Shown here: positions 8,571-16,447 of the stretch, in pieces
Layout: each line of letters begins with the position of its first letter
Position numbering within the stretch: position 1 is the first letter of the stretch
Assembly: GCF_019599145.1 (NCBI RefSeq)
Contig: NZ_CP080647.1
Location: forward strand, 8,432,001-8,496,000
Direction of reading: 5' to 3'
Source of the DNA: Streptomyces akebiae
GTDB taxonomy: Bacteria; Actinomycetota; Actinomycetes; Streptomycetales; Streptomycetaceae
Length of the DNA: 64,000 bases
Made by a program: the position numbers and the translations under genes
Notes under the pieces: generated by a model
Database searches by the model: none
Told to the model about the DNA's origin: nothing
The model's input: only the letters and a program-made list of their open reading frames with translations

Positions 8571-9803
8571 ATGGCCGAACACCCCGCCTACCCCGTAGGC
8601 CTCCGCCTCGCCGGCCGCCGAGTGGTCGTCATCGGCGGCGGCCAGGTCGCCCAACGTCGTCTGCCCGCCCTCATCGCGGCCGGTGCCGACATCGTCCTCG
8701 TCTCGCCGAGCGCCACGCCCTCCGTGGAGGCGATGGTGGACGCGGGCGAGCTGACCTGGGAGAAGCGCCGCTACGCGGAGGGCGACCTCGCCGAGGCCTG
8801 GTACGTCCTGATCGCCACCGGTGACCCGGAGGCGAACGCCCGCGCGTCCGCCGAGGCGGAGCGCCACCGCATCTGGTGCGTGCGCTCCGACAGCGCCGAG
8901 GAGGCCACGGCCTGGACCCCGGCGACCGGCCACAGCGAGGGCGTCACGGTCGCCGTCCTCACGGCCCGCGCCGAGGGGCGCGACCCCCGCCACACCGCCG
9001 CCATCCGCGACGCGGTCGTCGAGGGCCTGCGCGACGGCACGCTCGTCGCCCCTCACCACCGCACCCGCACCCCCGGCGTCTCCCTCGTCGGCGGCGGCCC
9101 CGGTGACCCGGACCTCATCACCGTGCGCGGCCGCCGCCTCCTCGCCGAGGCCGATGTCGTCATCGCCGACCGCCTCGGCCCCCGCGACCTCCTGGCCGAA
9201 CTCCCGCCGCACGTCGAGGTGATCGACGCGGCGAAGATCCCGTACGGCCGCTTCATGGCGCAGGAGGCCATCAACAACGCGCTGATCGAACACGCGAAGC
9301 AGGGCAAGTCGGTCGTCCGCCTCAAGGGCGGTGACCCGTATGTCTTCGGTCGCGGCATGGAGGAGCTCCAGGCCCTCGCCGAGGCGGGCATCCCCTGCAC
9401 GGTCGTCCCCGGCATCTCCAGCTCGATCTCCGTCCCGAGCGCGGCCGGCATTCCGGTCACCCACCGGGGTGTCGCCCACGAGTTCACGGTCGTCAGCGGC
9501 CATGTGGCCCCCGACGACGAGCGGTCCCTGGTGGACTGGGCCGCCCTCGCCCGACTCACCGGCACCCTCGTGATCCTCATGGGCGTCGACAAGATCGGGC
9601 GGATCGCCGAGACCCTGGTGGCGAACGGCAAGTCCCCGGACACCCCGGTCGCCCTGATCCAGGAGGGCACCACGGCCGCCCAGCGCCGGGTCGACGCGAC
9701 CCTCGCCACCGTGGCCGAGACCGTGCTGACGAGGGAGGTCAAGCCGCCGGCGGTCATCGTCATCGGCGAGGTGGTGAAGGTGGGCCCCGGGACGCACGCG
9801 TAA
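8571..9803 (+). CDS. cysG: Siroheme synthase-like fusion: precorrin-2 dehydrogenase / uroporphyrinogen-III C-methyltransferase
   Basis: A 410-residue cytoplasmic enzyme at the branch from uroporphyrinogen III to siroheme and cobalamin. Residues about 1-150 form an NAD-binding Met8/CysG-N domain (RRVVVIGGGQVAQRRLPAL). Residues about 165-405 are the SAM-dependent uroporphyrinogen-III methylase (VSLVGGGPGDPDLITVRG, VVRLKGGDPYVFGRG, VVPGISSSISVPSAAGIPVT). It is somewhat shorter than E. coli CysG (about 457 residues). It follows bluB-cobT by 233 bases on the same strand. Actinobacterial annotators often call this gene cobA. Whether the N-terminal domain also inserts iron cannot be decided by eye. 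Confidence 0.92.
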   Translation: MAEHPAYPVGLRLAGRRVVVIGGGQVAQRRLPALIAAGADIVLVSPSATPSVEAMVDAGELTWEKRRYAEGDLAEAWYVLIATGDPEANARASAEAERHRIWCVRSDSAEEATAWTPATGHSEGVTVAVLTARAEGRDPRHTAAIRDAVVEGLRDGTLVAPHHRTRTPGVSLVGGGPGDPDLITVRGRRLLAEADVVIADRLGPRDLLAELPPHVEVIDAAKIPYGRFMAQEAINNALIEHAKQGKSVVRLKGGDPYVFGRGMEELQALAEAGIPCTVVPGISSSISVPSAAGIPVTHRGVAHEFTVVSGHVAPDDERSLVDWAALARLTGTLVILMGVDKIGRIAETLVANGKSPDTPVALIQEGTTAAQRRVDATLATVAETVLTREVKPPAVIVIGEVVKVGPGTHA

Positions 9804-9910
9804 CCCCCGGGCAGACGCCCCCCGGACCAGGGGGAGCGGAACCGTAACCACCGGTAACCCACCCGTCCCAAGCCGTTGGCACCACACCCAGGACAAGGCA
9901 GTATCACCCT

Positions 9911-10729
9911 GTGGCCGATCTCATCACCGTCGACGACCCGAACGATCCGCGCCTGCGCGACTACACCGGCCTGACCGACGTGGAGCTGCGCCGCAGGCGC
10001 GAACCCGCCGAGGGCCTGTTCATCGCCGAGGGCGAGAAGGTCATCAGACGGGCCAAGGAAGCCGGCTACGAGATGCGCTCGATGCTGCTCTCCGCCAAGT
10101 GGGTCGACGTCATGCGCGACGTCATCGACGAACTCCCGGCCCCCGTCTACGCGGTCAGCCCCGAACTCGCCGAACAGGTCACCGGCTACCACGTGCACCG
10201 GGGCGCCCTCGCCTCCATGCAGCGCAAGCCCCTCCCGACGGCCGACCAGCTCCTGGGCGCCGCCCGCCGCGTCGTGATCATGGAGTCGGTCAACGACCAC
10301 ACCAACATCGGCGCGATCTTCCGCTCGGCCGCCGCCCTCGGCATGGACGCGGTCCTGCTCTCCCCCGACTGCGCCGACCCGCTCTACCGCCGCAGCGTCA
10401 AGGTCTCCATGGGCGCGGTCTTCTCCGTCCCGTACGCCCGTCTCGACACCTGGCCCAAGGGCCTCGACGCCGTACGCGACGCCGGCTTCACTCTCCTCGC
10501 CCTCACCCCGGACGAGAAGGCGAAGTCCCTGGACGAGGCCGCCCCACACCGCATGGACCGCGTGGCCCTCATGCTCGGCGCAGAGGGCGACGGCCTCTCC
10601 ACCAAGGCCCTCATGTCCGCCGACGAATGGGTCCGCATCCCCATGGCCCACGGGGTCGACTCCCTCAACGTGGGCGCGGCGGCGGCCGTCGCCTTCTACG
10701 CGGTGGCGACGGGTCGCCCGCAGAACTGA
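9911..10729 (+). CDS. SpoU/TrmH-family RNA 2'-O-methyltransferase
   Basis: A 272-residue SPOUT-class enzyme that methylates the ribose 2'-O of tRNA or rRNA with SAM. All three family motifs are visible: NDHTNIGAIFRSAAALGMD (motif 1), LMLGAEGDGLS (motif 2) and IPMAHGVDSLNVGAAAAVAF (motif 3). The N-terminal 110 residues include the usual substrate-binding region (EPAEGLFIAEGEKVIRRAKE). The start is GTG at 9911; no strong ribosome binding site precedes it. It is the last gene before a switch to the minus strand, and its role in the corrinoid cluster is only positional. The exact RNA target is unknown. Confidence 0.9.
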   Translation: MADLITVDDPNDPRLRDYTGLTDVELRRRREPAEGLFIAEGEKVIRRAKEAGYEMRSMLLSAKWVDVMRDVIDELPAPVYAVSPELAEQVTGYHVHRGALASMQRKPLPTADQLLGAARRVVIMESVNDHTNIGAIFRSAAALGMDAVLLSPDCADPLYRRSVKVSMGAVFSVPYARLDTWPKGLDAVRDAGFTLLALTPDEKAKSLDEAAPHRMDRVALMLGAEGDGLSTKALMSADEWVRIPMAHGVDSLNVGAAAAVAFYAVATGRPQN

Positions 10730-10823
10730 GTCGGAGAGGGGCGCGCGGCGAACTGCCCCGCCCCGTCAGGGACGCGGGGCGCGCGAGCGGCCCTCTGGAA
10801 CCGCAACGAACGACCGAACCGCA

Positions 10824-10846
10824 GCCCCGAGCCCTGTCTTCGGGGC
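10824..10846. terminator. Weak hairpin between convergent genes
   Basis: GCCCCGA (10824-10830) pairs with TCGGGGC (10840-10846) across a 9-base loop. It lies between the ends of the SpoU gene (plus) and the kinase gene (minus), where a two-way terminator is expected. The stem is short and there is no T-run. Confidence 0.35.
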
Positions 10847-10864
10847 CATGGAGCCGCTCGACGG

Positions 10865-12178
10865 TCAGTCGCCGTCCGACTCCACGAACAACCGCTCCTG
10901 CCGGAGGCCGTCCCCGCCGAGCCCCCGCGACGGCCCCTGGCACCCCTGTGCCGTGGCGATCCCGAGCGCGGCCAGCAACGTCACCACGACGAAGACGACG
11001 AGCCGCTGCCGCAACAGCCGGGGATTGGCGGGCCGCCGCCCGGTCCCGTTGGTCCGCGGCCCCGGTCGCCCCGCCCCACTGCGCGGCGCGGGCCGCTTCC
11101 CCGACCCGGAGGTGTTGCGGGACGGCACGGGCCGTGCCCCCGACCGCGATCCGCCACCGGTCCTCGCCCCACCACCCGTACGCGCACCGTTCCGGGGTGG
11201 TGGCGTACCGGGCGCACCCGGCCTTCCCTGCTGAGTGCCGCGGGGCTCCGGCTGGCGCAACGTCCGCTGCTCGACGTACTGCTCCGCGAGCCGCCCCGAG
11301 GGCCGGTCCGGATCGCCGCGCGGCGCGGGCGGCCGGACATCGGCCAGTCCCTGCGCCTCGCGTGCGGCGATCTCCTTGAGCCGCAGGGACAGTTGCAGGG
11401 TGCTGGGCCGCTCGTCCGGGTCCTTCGCCAGACAGGCGCGGACGAGCGGGGCGAGCGCGTCGGGCACCCCGCGCAGCTGCGGCTCCTCGTGCACCACCCG
11501 GTAGAGCATGACCTCCGAACTGCCTTGTCCGAAGGGCGAGTCGGAGGTCGCCGCGTAGGCCAGTGTGGCCCCGAGGGAGAAGACGTCCGTGGCCGGTGTG
11601 ACCGCGGCCCCGCGCACCTGCTCGGGCGCGAGGAACCCGGGCGACCCCACGGCCGTACCGACATGGGTCAGGGTGGACGCCCCGGTCGCCCAGGCGATGC
11701 CGAAGTCGATGATCCGCGGCCCCTTCGGGGACAGCAGGATGTTGGACGGCTTCAGGTCCCGGTGCACGACCCCGGCCTCGTGCACGGCCACGAGCCCCTC
11801 GGAGAGGGCGGCGCCGACGGCGGCCACGTCGGCGGCCGACATGGGTCCCTCCTCGGCGACCTTGTCGTGCAGCGAGGGCCCCGGTACGTACTGCGTGGCG
11901 AACCACGGACGGTCCGCCTCCAGATCGGCGGCGACCAGCCGGGCGGTGCACCCGCCCCTGATCCGCCGCGCCGCGGACACCTCGCGCGCGAACCGCGACC
12001 GGAACTCCTGATCCTCCGCCAGATCAGGCCGGATCACCTTGAGCGCGACGCGCTGCCCACGCCGGTCGGAGCCCAGGTAGACGACGCCCATTCCACCCGC
12101 GCCGAGCCGTCTGTGGATCCTGAACGAGCCGACGACGCGCGGGTCCTCGCGCCTCAGGCGCATCATCGCCATGTTCAT
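10865..12178 (-). CDS. Membrane-anchored Ser/Thr protein kinase (PknB-like)
   Basis: A eukaryotic-type protein kinase of about 437 residues. The kinase domain (about 15-270) has the glycine loop GAGGMGVVYLG, VALKV with the ATP lysine, the catalytic loop VVHRDLKPSN, the metal-binding DFG in IIDFGIA, and APEQVRG. A basic Pro/Gly/Arg-rich linker (about 285-390) follows, then one membrane span (LVVFVVVTLLAALGIA) and only about 25 residues after it, so there is no PASTA or sensor domain. I chose the ATG at 12178; another in-frame start 10 codons upstream and internal ATG codons close by leave the start uncertain. The targets are unknown. Confidence 0.9.
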   Translation of the reverse strand: MNMAMMRLRREDPRVVGSFRIHRRLGAGGMGVVYLGSDRRGQRVALKVIRPDLAEDQEFRSRFAREVSAARRIRGGCTARLVAADLEADRPWFATQYVPGPSLHDKVAEEGPMSAADVAAVGAALSEGLVAVHEAGVVHRDLKPSNILLSPKGPRIIDFGIAWATGASTLTHVGTAVGSPGFLAPEQVRGAAVTPATDVFSLGATLAYAATSDSPFGQGSSEVMLYRVVHEEPQLRGVPDALAPLVRACLAKDPDERPSTLQLSLRLKEIAAREAQGLADVRPPAPRGDPDRPSGRLAEQYVEQRTLRQPEPRGTQQGRPGAPGTPPPRNGARTGGGARTGGGSRSGARPVPSRNTSGSGKRPAPRSGAGRPGPRTNGTGRRPANPRLLRQRLVVFVVVTLLAALGIATAQGCQGPSRGLGGDGLRQERLFVESDGD

Positions 12179-12374
12179 CCCCGCTGCCCGTTCCGTCTGA
12201 CGAGCCACAGCTTACGTTTCCACGGCCGGGCGTGCGCAGAGGCCGCGCCCTCGCGACCCGATCGATTGTCAGTGCCGGGTGGGAAACTTGAAGGGTGGTC
12301 AGGGAACAGGAGTTCGGGCCGGTGTTGGGCTGCCTGTGATCCCAACCACCCACCAAAGAAGGGGGATTGAACCC

Positions 12375-12614
12375 GTGAAGGGTGACCGTGTGGAGATAGT
12401 CGTCGACGCCGGGGACACGACGCGCACGTACGAGGTGATCGCGAGCAGGGCGGGCCGCCGGGTGGAGACGGCGGTACGCCGAGGTGTAGTGGAAGTGAGC
12501 GAAGTCACCCGAAACGGCTCGGTCGTACGAACAGCGAGGTTCATGGCCAACAGGGTCCTGGCCCTCGTCGAACAGCCGGTGCCCCGGGAGGACGGCTCGG
12601 AGCGATCGGCGTGA
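12375..12614 (+). CDS. Small conserved protein of unknown function (79 aa)
   Basis: I do not recognise a named family. The protein starts VKGDRVEIVVDAGDTTRTYEV and is predicted to be soluble and mostly beta-strand, with a regular pattern of Val and charged residues. It reads like a small single-domain protein. The GTG at 12375 is chosen because a GGGGG stretch (12361-12365) sits 9 bases upstream; the frame stays open a further 32 codons upstream without a site. It is divergent from the kinase gene, so the two may share the intergenic control region 12179-12374. Confidence 0.7.
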   Translation: MKGDRVEIVVDAGDTTRTYEVIASRAGRRVETAVRRGVVEVSEVTRNGSVVRTARFMANRVLALVEQPVPREDGSERSA

Positions 12615-12791
12615 CGTCCGGGTGACAACAGGGGGCAGACCGGACGTCCCTTCCGGGAAGACCCCGAGACCTAGGACCCCGTCTCCACCCTGGGGAGTAC
12701 ATCGCAGGTCACCGCTCATCCTCGGGGAGGCCCGGCAATCGGTACGAGGGCATGACGCCCCGGACGGGCCGCGCACCTAGATTTGAGGTCA

Positions 12792-12837
12792 AGCGGCGGG
12801 TGCAGCACTCGTCCCCCGAGGTCAGACACCCGCCGCT
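12792..12837 (+). promoter_or_regulatory. Leader hairpin upstream of small membrane protein, with -10-like element
   Basis: AGCGGCGGGTG (12792-12802) and CACCCGCCGCT (12827-12837) form a perfect 11-bp stem with a 24-base loop, ending 43 bases before the ATG at 12881. A TAGATT (12778-12783) just upstream could be the -10 of this transcript, which would place the hairpin at the very start of the mRNA. No T-run follows, so it looks like a leader structure and not a terminator. Confidence 0.4.
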
Positions 12838-12880
12838 GCCAACGACAGAGCAAGACCTACGAGAAGTCAGAGGAGGGACC

Positions 12881-13081
12881 ATGGCCCACACGGCACCGCG
12901 GACCGCGATCCGCGCACGGGAGCGCAAAATGTTCACCGCCGACCGCCGTCCGGGCCGTCGCCACCCCTTGGTCGCGACCGCGATGGTCCTCCCCCTGGCG
13001 GCCCTGCTCGTGTACGCCTTCGGCGGCTGGGAAGCAGTGGTCACACAAGCGTCGTCCGTGGGTGTGATGCTGGGGCGCTGA
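12881..13081 (+). CDS. Small single-span membrane protein (66 aa)
   Basis: Unrecognised family. The ATG at 12881 has a strong ribosome binding site (AGGAGGG, 3 bases of spacer after GGACC). The first 30 residues are basic (ARERKMFTADRRPGRRH), followed by one hydrophobic span (PLVATAMVLPLAALLVYAF) and a short tail with VTQASSVGVM. By the positive-inside rule the N-terminus should be cytoplasmic. It is flanked by a leader hairpin and a strong terminator, so it is probably a single-gene transcript. A real gene is likely from the ribosome binding site and the span; the function is unknown. Confidence 0.72.
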   Translation: MAHTAPRTAIRARERKMFTADRRPGRRHPLVATAMVLPLAALLVYAFGGWEAVVTQASSVGVMLGR

Positions 13082-13171
13082 GCGGCGACTCCAGGCCCGG
13101 AAGAGCGGTCCGGGCGGGGACATCCATCCATGAAACCCCGTGGGGACGGGGGTGCGGCGGACGGCAAATAG

Positions 13172-13203
13172 ACGCCCGCGCAGCTGGGGAGCTGCGCGGG
13201 CGT
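13172..13203 (+). terminator. Strong hairpin terminator
   Basis: ACGCCCGCGCAGCT (13172-13185) pairs perfectly with AGCTGCGCGGGCGT (13190-13203) around a GGGG loop, followed by a short T-containing stretch. It closes the transcript of the 66-residue membrane protein. Confidence 0.75.
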
Positions 13204-13349
13204 TGTCTTGCCCGCGCAGCCGGCGTGAGGGTGCGGGCGGCGCCCCGTGCCCTCCGACCCGCGAGACTTCCTGCCGGGCCCCGCCCCACCATGGCCTCCC
13301 CGAACCGTAGGCTCACCGGCAGCGCCGTACGACATCCGCAGGGGGACCC

Positions 13350-14297
13350 ATGACCGCGACAGCCGACGCCGACATACTCCCCGCGCTGCGGGCCAGGGTG
13401 CGCGGCGCGGCCCACCCCCACTCCACCCCCTGCGCCCACCCAGACACGGTCCTCGCGGAACGCGCCGACGGCACGGTAGTCCGCCACGCGAACACCGTCG
13501 CCAAGGCCCACGCCCCCGACACGGACCCCACCCACCTGGCCCTCCGTCTGACCGTCGCCGCCGCCCACCCCGGCACCCTCCTGGCGCCCGTCGACACCAC
13601 CCCCACCCCCCTCCACGGCCGCCTGGTCACGTTCTGGCCGTACGGGACTCCGGTGGACCCCGACACCCCGGAGGCCGCCCCGTGGGAGGAGGCGGCCACC
13701 CTCCTCGCCCGTCTCCACCGGCAAGCCGCACCCCCCGGCCTGCCGCCCATGCGAGGCCCCGCCAAGGCCGCCCGGGCCATCGCCCGCCTCGAAGCCGCGG
13801 CACCCCGCCACCCGGCCACGGCACCGGTGCTCCGCGCCTGGCGCACCCTCCCGGCCTGGGCCAGGTCCGAGGCGCCCATGCCGGACACCACCACCCTCTG
13901 CCACGGCGATCTCCACCTCGGCCAACTGGTCCGCCACCCCGCGACCACCGGCCCCTGGCGCCTCATCGACGTCGACGACCTGGGCGTGGGTGTCCCCGCC
14001 TGGGACCTCGCGCGCCCGGCCGCCTGGTACGCCTGCGGCCTCCTGCACCCCGACGAGTGGACCCGCTTCCTCACCGCGTACCGGACGGCCTCGGGCCCCG
14101 GGGTCCCCGCCCACGGCGATCCCTGGCTCTCACTGGACGTGCCGGCCCGCGCACTCACCGTGCAGACGGCGGCGCTGGCGATCGCGAAGTCCACCAGTGC
14201 CGGGCGCCCCCTCGACGACGCGCAGCGGTCCGTTGTGGACGCATGTGACCGAATGGGAAGCATCCCGCCGGAGTTGGTGCAGCCTTTCCCGAAGTAG
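13350..14297 (+). CDS. Aminoglycoside phosphotransferase-fold (APH) family protein
   Basis: A 315-residue protein of the APH/choline-kinase fold. The catalytic segment LCHGDLHLGQ (about 188-197) gives the Brenner-type HxDxxxxN region with Q in place of the last residue, and the metal-binding segment LIDVDDLGVGVPAWDLA follows. The ATP-binding N-lobe is degenerate, with no clear glycine loop, as in many non-resistance members. The ATG at 13350 is preceded by CAGGGGGACCC. Such actinobacterial genes are mostly uncharacterised small-molecule kinases, and I do not infer drug resistance. It is followed by the zinc-ribbon gene 81 bases on. Confidence 0.8.
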   Translation: MTATADADILPALRARVRGAAHPHSTPCAHPDTVLAERADGTVVRHANTVAKAHAPDTDPTHLALRLTVAAAHPGTLLAPVDTTPTPLHGRLVTFWPYGTPVDPDTPEAAPWEEAATLLARLHRQAAPPGLPPMRGPAKAARAIARLEAAAPRHPATAPVLRAWRTLPAWARSEAPMPDTTTLCHGDLHLGQLVRHPATTGPWRLIDVDDLGVGVPAWDLARPAAWYACGLLHPDEWTRFLTAYRTASGPGVPAHGDPWLSLDVPARALTVQTAALAIAKSTSAGRPLDDAQRSVVDACDRMGSIPPELVQPFPK

Positions 14298-14378
14298 GGT
14301 GCAACCGACCGCAGCCGGACAGTGTCTGTCCTGGCGTAACGCGAAGCAGGACCGAACGGCGAGGAGTTGAGCCGAACC

Positions 14379-14684
14379 ATGCACATGCAGTGTCCGAAGT
14401 GTCATGCGCCGATGCACACCTACAACCGCAGTGGCGTGCAGATCGAGCAGTGCAGCGGCTGCCGCGGGATCTTCCTCGACTACGGCGAGCTGGAGGCCCT
14501 GACCCGCCTGGAGGGCCAGTGGGCCGGCGGCCCGGCCGTGCCTCCGCCGCCGGCCGCCCCGCAGTACCCGGCGGGCGGCGGTCACAACGCCCCGGCCTGG
14601 GGTGCCCCGCACGGCGGACACCATGGTGGGCACCACGGCGGCCACCACAACCGAGGCTTCGGCCACATGCTCTTCTCCAGCTGA
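14379..14684 (+). CDS. TFIIB-type zinc-ribbon protein with His/Gly-rich tail
   Basis: A 101-residue soluble protein. The N-terminal 45 residues hold a zinc ribbon of the zf-TFIIB kind: CPKCHAPMHTYNRSG, then EQCSGCRGIFLDYGELE, giving two CxxC pairs. The middle is Pro/Ala-rich and the C-terminus is His/Gly-rich (GGHHGGHHGGHHN), which could bind metals. I took the ATG at 14379; GAGGAG lies 12 bases upstream, a little far, and a TTG directly after that site is unlikely to serve as the start. Function unknown; small proteins of this kind are widespread in actinobacteria. Confidence 0.82.
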   Translation: MHMQCPKCHAPMHTYNRSGVQIEQCSGCRGIFLDYGELEALTRLEGQWAGGPAVPPPPAAPQYPAGGGHNAPAWGAPHGGHHGGHHGGHHNRGFGHMLFSS

Positions 14685-14728
14685 GGCGCGGGGCGCATCC
14701 GCGCCCTCCGCTCACACTCACACGACGA

Positions 14729-14759
14729 AGCCCCCGGCCGTACGAGACGGCCGGGGGCT
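14729..14759. terminator. Bidirectional hairpin between zinc-ribbon gene and tRNA cluster
   Basis: AGCCCCCGGCCGT (14729-14741) pairs perfectly with ACGGCCGGGGGCT (14747-14759) across a 5-base loop. It can end transcription from both the plus-strand gene and the minus-strand tRNA operon. Confidence 0.75.
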
Positions 14760-14768
14760 CGGTGCGTG

Positions 14769-14840
14769 TGGACGATACTGGGATTGAACCAGTGACCTCT
14801 TCCGTGTCAGGGAAGCGCTCTCCCGCTGAGCTAATCGTCC
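14769..14840 (-). tRNA. tRNA-Val (anticodon GAC), copy 3 in the operon
   Basis: Read on the minus strand, it has acceptor GGACGAT/ATCGTCC, D-arm TAGCTCAGCGGGAGAGC, anticodon loop CTGACAC (anticodon GAC) and T-arm GGTTCAATCC, with discriminator A. It is 72 bases long; CCA is not encoded. Confidence 0.97.
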
Positions 14841-14874
14841 TCGGGATCACAGCCCGGGGGCCGTGGATCTTGCG

Positions 14875-14946
14875 TGCGCGATACTGGGATTGAACCAGTG
14901 ACCTCTTCCGTGTCAGGGAAGCGCTCTCCCGCTGAGCTAATCGCGC
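14875..14946 (-). tRNA. tRNA-Val (GAC), copy 2, with a different acceptor stem
   Basis: The body is identical to the neighbouring tRNA-Val(GAC) genes, but the acceptor stem is GCGCGAT/ATCGCGC in place of GGACGAT/ATCGTCC. Both changed pairs (2-71 and 3-70) stay complementary. Discriminator A; CCA not encoded. Confidence 0.97.
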
Positions 14947-14986
14947 GGGATGAAGCCCTGCGGCTCCAGAAGCCCTCAGGCCTCAG

Positions 14987-15058
14987 TGGACGATACTGGG
15001 ATTGAACCAGTGACCTCTTCCGTGTCAGGGAAGCGCTCTCCCGCTGAGCTAATCGTCC
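14987..15058 (-). tRNA. tRNA-Val (GAC), copy 1
   Basis: The 72-base sequence is identical to the copy at 14769-14840: acceptor GGACGAT/ATCGTCC, anticodon GAC, discriminator A. It is the third gene of the minus-strand tRNA operon. Confidence 0.97.
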
Positions 15059-15062
15059 TTGG

Positions 15063-15133
15063 AGGTGGAGACGGGATTTGAACCCGTGTAGACGGCTTTG
15101 CAGGCCGTTGCCTCGCCTCTCGGCCACTCCACC
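15063..15133 (-). tRNA. tRNA-Cys (anticodon GCA)
   Basis: Minus strand: acceptor GGTGGAG/CTCCACC, anticodon loop CTGCAAA giving GCA, T-arm GGGTTCAAATCCC, and discriminator U, as usual for tRNA-Cys. It lies only a few bases from the Val gene, so the two are co-transcribed. Confidence 0.97.
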
Positions 15134-15173
15134 AGGAGTGCGGGGGGTCGGGTGGATCCCCCACGTTCCTGCG

Positions 15174-15246
15174 AGCGGACGACCAGGTTCGAACTGGCGA
15201 CCTCAACCTTGGCAAGGTTGCGCTCTACCAACTGAGCTACGTCCGC
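15174..15246 (-). tRNA. tRNA-Gly (anticodon GCC), first gene of the tRNA operon
   Basis: Minus strand: acceptor GCGGACG/CGTCCGC, D-arm TAGCTCAGTTGGTAGAGC, anticodon loop TTGCCAA (GCC), T-arm CCAGTTCGAACCTGG and discriminator U. It is 73 bases long. Confidence 0.97.
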
Positions 15247-15288
15247 TTGTCGTTTCCGCTCCGCTTACGCGTCCCGGCGACGAGTTGA

Positions 15289-15316
15289 ACTCTAGCGGAT
15301 TCCGGTGCCAGTACAA
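15289..15316 (-). promoter_or_regulatory. Promoter of the Gly-Cys-Val tRNA operon
   Basis: Read on the minus strand, TTGTAC (15316-15311) and TAGAGT (15294-15289) are 16 bases apart. The -10 ends 42 bases before tRNA-Gly, a normal distance for a processed tRNA transcript. The plus-strand pabB gene starts to the right, so this region is divergent. Confidence 0.5.
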
Positions 15317-15403
15317 AAACGCGTTTGTGCAGCGTGCTGCGGTGCGTCCAGTGCGGGACCCGGCCGGGCCCGACCGCGGGGCGCCCGTCCTAGACTCGAC
15401 TGC

Positions 15404-16447
15404 GTGCCCGACCTCCCTCCGCTCGCTCGCTTCGGCAACCTCCTGGCCACCGGTCTCACCGATGTGACCAGCGACGCCGCCGCCCTGGACTCCTCCGGCT
15501 TCTGGGCCGTGTGCGCGGACTACGAGGGCGGTCTGGTGTGCGCGCGCTTCCGTGACGTACGTCGCGAAAACGCGCCCGCCCCCGTCCCGGGGGAGTGGCA
15601 CGGGCCGCGTCTCGACGACTGGACCTCCTCGCTCGACCGCGCCGCCTACACGGCGGGTGTGCGCCGAATCCGTGAGCACATCGCCGCCGGCGAGGTGTAC
15701 CAGGCGAACCTCTGCCGGGTGCTGTCGGCGCCCGTCGCGCCGGACGCCGACGTGGACGCCCTGACCGCGCTACTGGCCCGCGGCAACCCGGCCCCTTTTG
15801 CAGGAACGATTCGCCTCCCGGGGTACGGCGTCGAGATCGCCACCGCCTCCCCCGAGCTCTTCCTGCGCCGCGACGGCCGGGTCGTCGAGTCCGGCCCGAT
15901 CAAGGGCACCGGAGCCACCGAGGCGGACCTCCTGGAGAAGGACTACGCCGAGAACGTGATGATCGTCGACCTCGTCCGCAACGACATCGGGCAGGTCTGC
16001 GCCGCCGGCACCGTGACCGTCCCCGACCTCTGCGCCGTCGAGAAGCACCCCGGGCTGGTGCATCTGGTGTCGTTGGTCCGCGGCGAACTGCGCGACCACA
16101 CCGGCTGGCCCGAACTGCTCGCCGCCGCCTTCCCGCCCGGCTCCGTCACCGGGGCGCCCAAGTCGAGCGCCCTGCGGATCATCGACGCCCTGGAGACCGC
16201 CCCGCGCGGCCCGTACTGCGGCGGGGTCGGCTGGGTCGACGCCGACCGGGGCACCGCGGAGCTGGCCGTCGGCATCCGCACCTTCTGGATCGACCGGTCG
16301 GCGGGCGAGCTGCGCTTCGGCACCGGTGCGGGCATCACCTGGGGGTCGGACCCCGAGGCGGAATGGCGCGAGACCGAGCTGAAGGCCGCCCGGCTGCTCG
16401 CGGTAGCGTCGGGAACGTACGAGGCGAGTGGGAGGACCCTTACGTGA
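15404..16447 (+). CDS. pabB: Aminodeoxychorismate synthase component I-like chorismate-binding enzyme
   Basis: A 347-residue chorismate-binding enzyme (PabB/TrpE fold) predicted to make 4-amino-4-deoxychorismate for folate p-aminobenzoate. Visible family motifs are GEVYQANLCRVL, the PIKGT segment with the catalytic Lys, ENVMIVDLVRNDIG, PGSVTGAPK and FGTGAGITWGSDPEAEW. It is shorter than E. coli PabB (about 450 residues) because the N-terminal part is reduced. The start is GTG at 15404. Its stop overlaps the pabC start (GTGA), which implies translational coupling and supports the folate assignment over anthranilate synthase. No amidotransferase gene is adjacent. Confidence 0.88.
   Translation: MPDLPPLARFGNLLATGLTDVTSDAAALDSSGFWAVCADYEGGLVCARFRDVRRENAPAPVPGEWHGPRLDDWTSSLDRAAYTAGVRRIREHIAAGEVYQANLCRVLSAPVAPDADVDALTALLARGNPAPFAGTIRLPGYGVEIATASPELFLRRDGRVVESGPIKGTGATEADLLEKDYAENVMIVDLVRNDIGQVCAAGTVTVPDLCAVEKHPGLVHLVSLVRGELRDHTGWPELLAAAFPPGSVTGAPKSSALRIIDALETAPRGPYCGGVGWVDADRGTAELAVGIRTFWIDRSAGELRFGTGAGITWGSDPEAEWRETELKAARLLAVASGTYEASGRTLT

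Noticed and set aside
13350..14297. Aminoglycoside resistance gene
   Set aside because: The APH fold is present, but the N-lobe is degenerate and the context gives no sign of resistance; the fold is shared by many small-molecule kinases.
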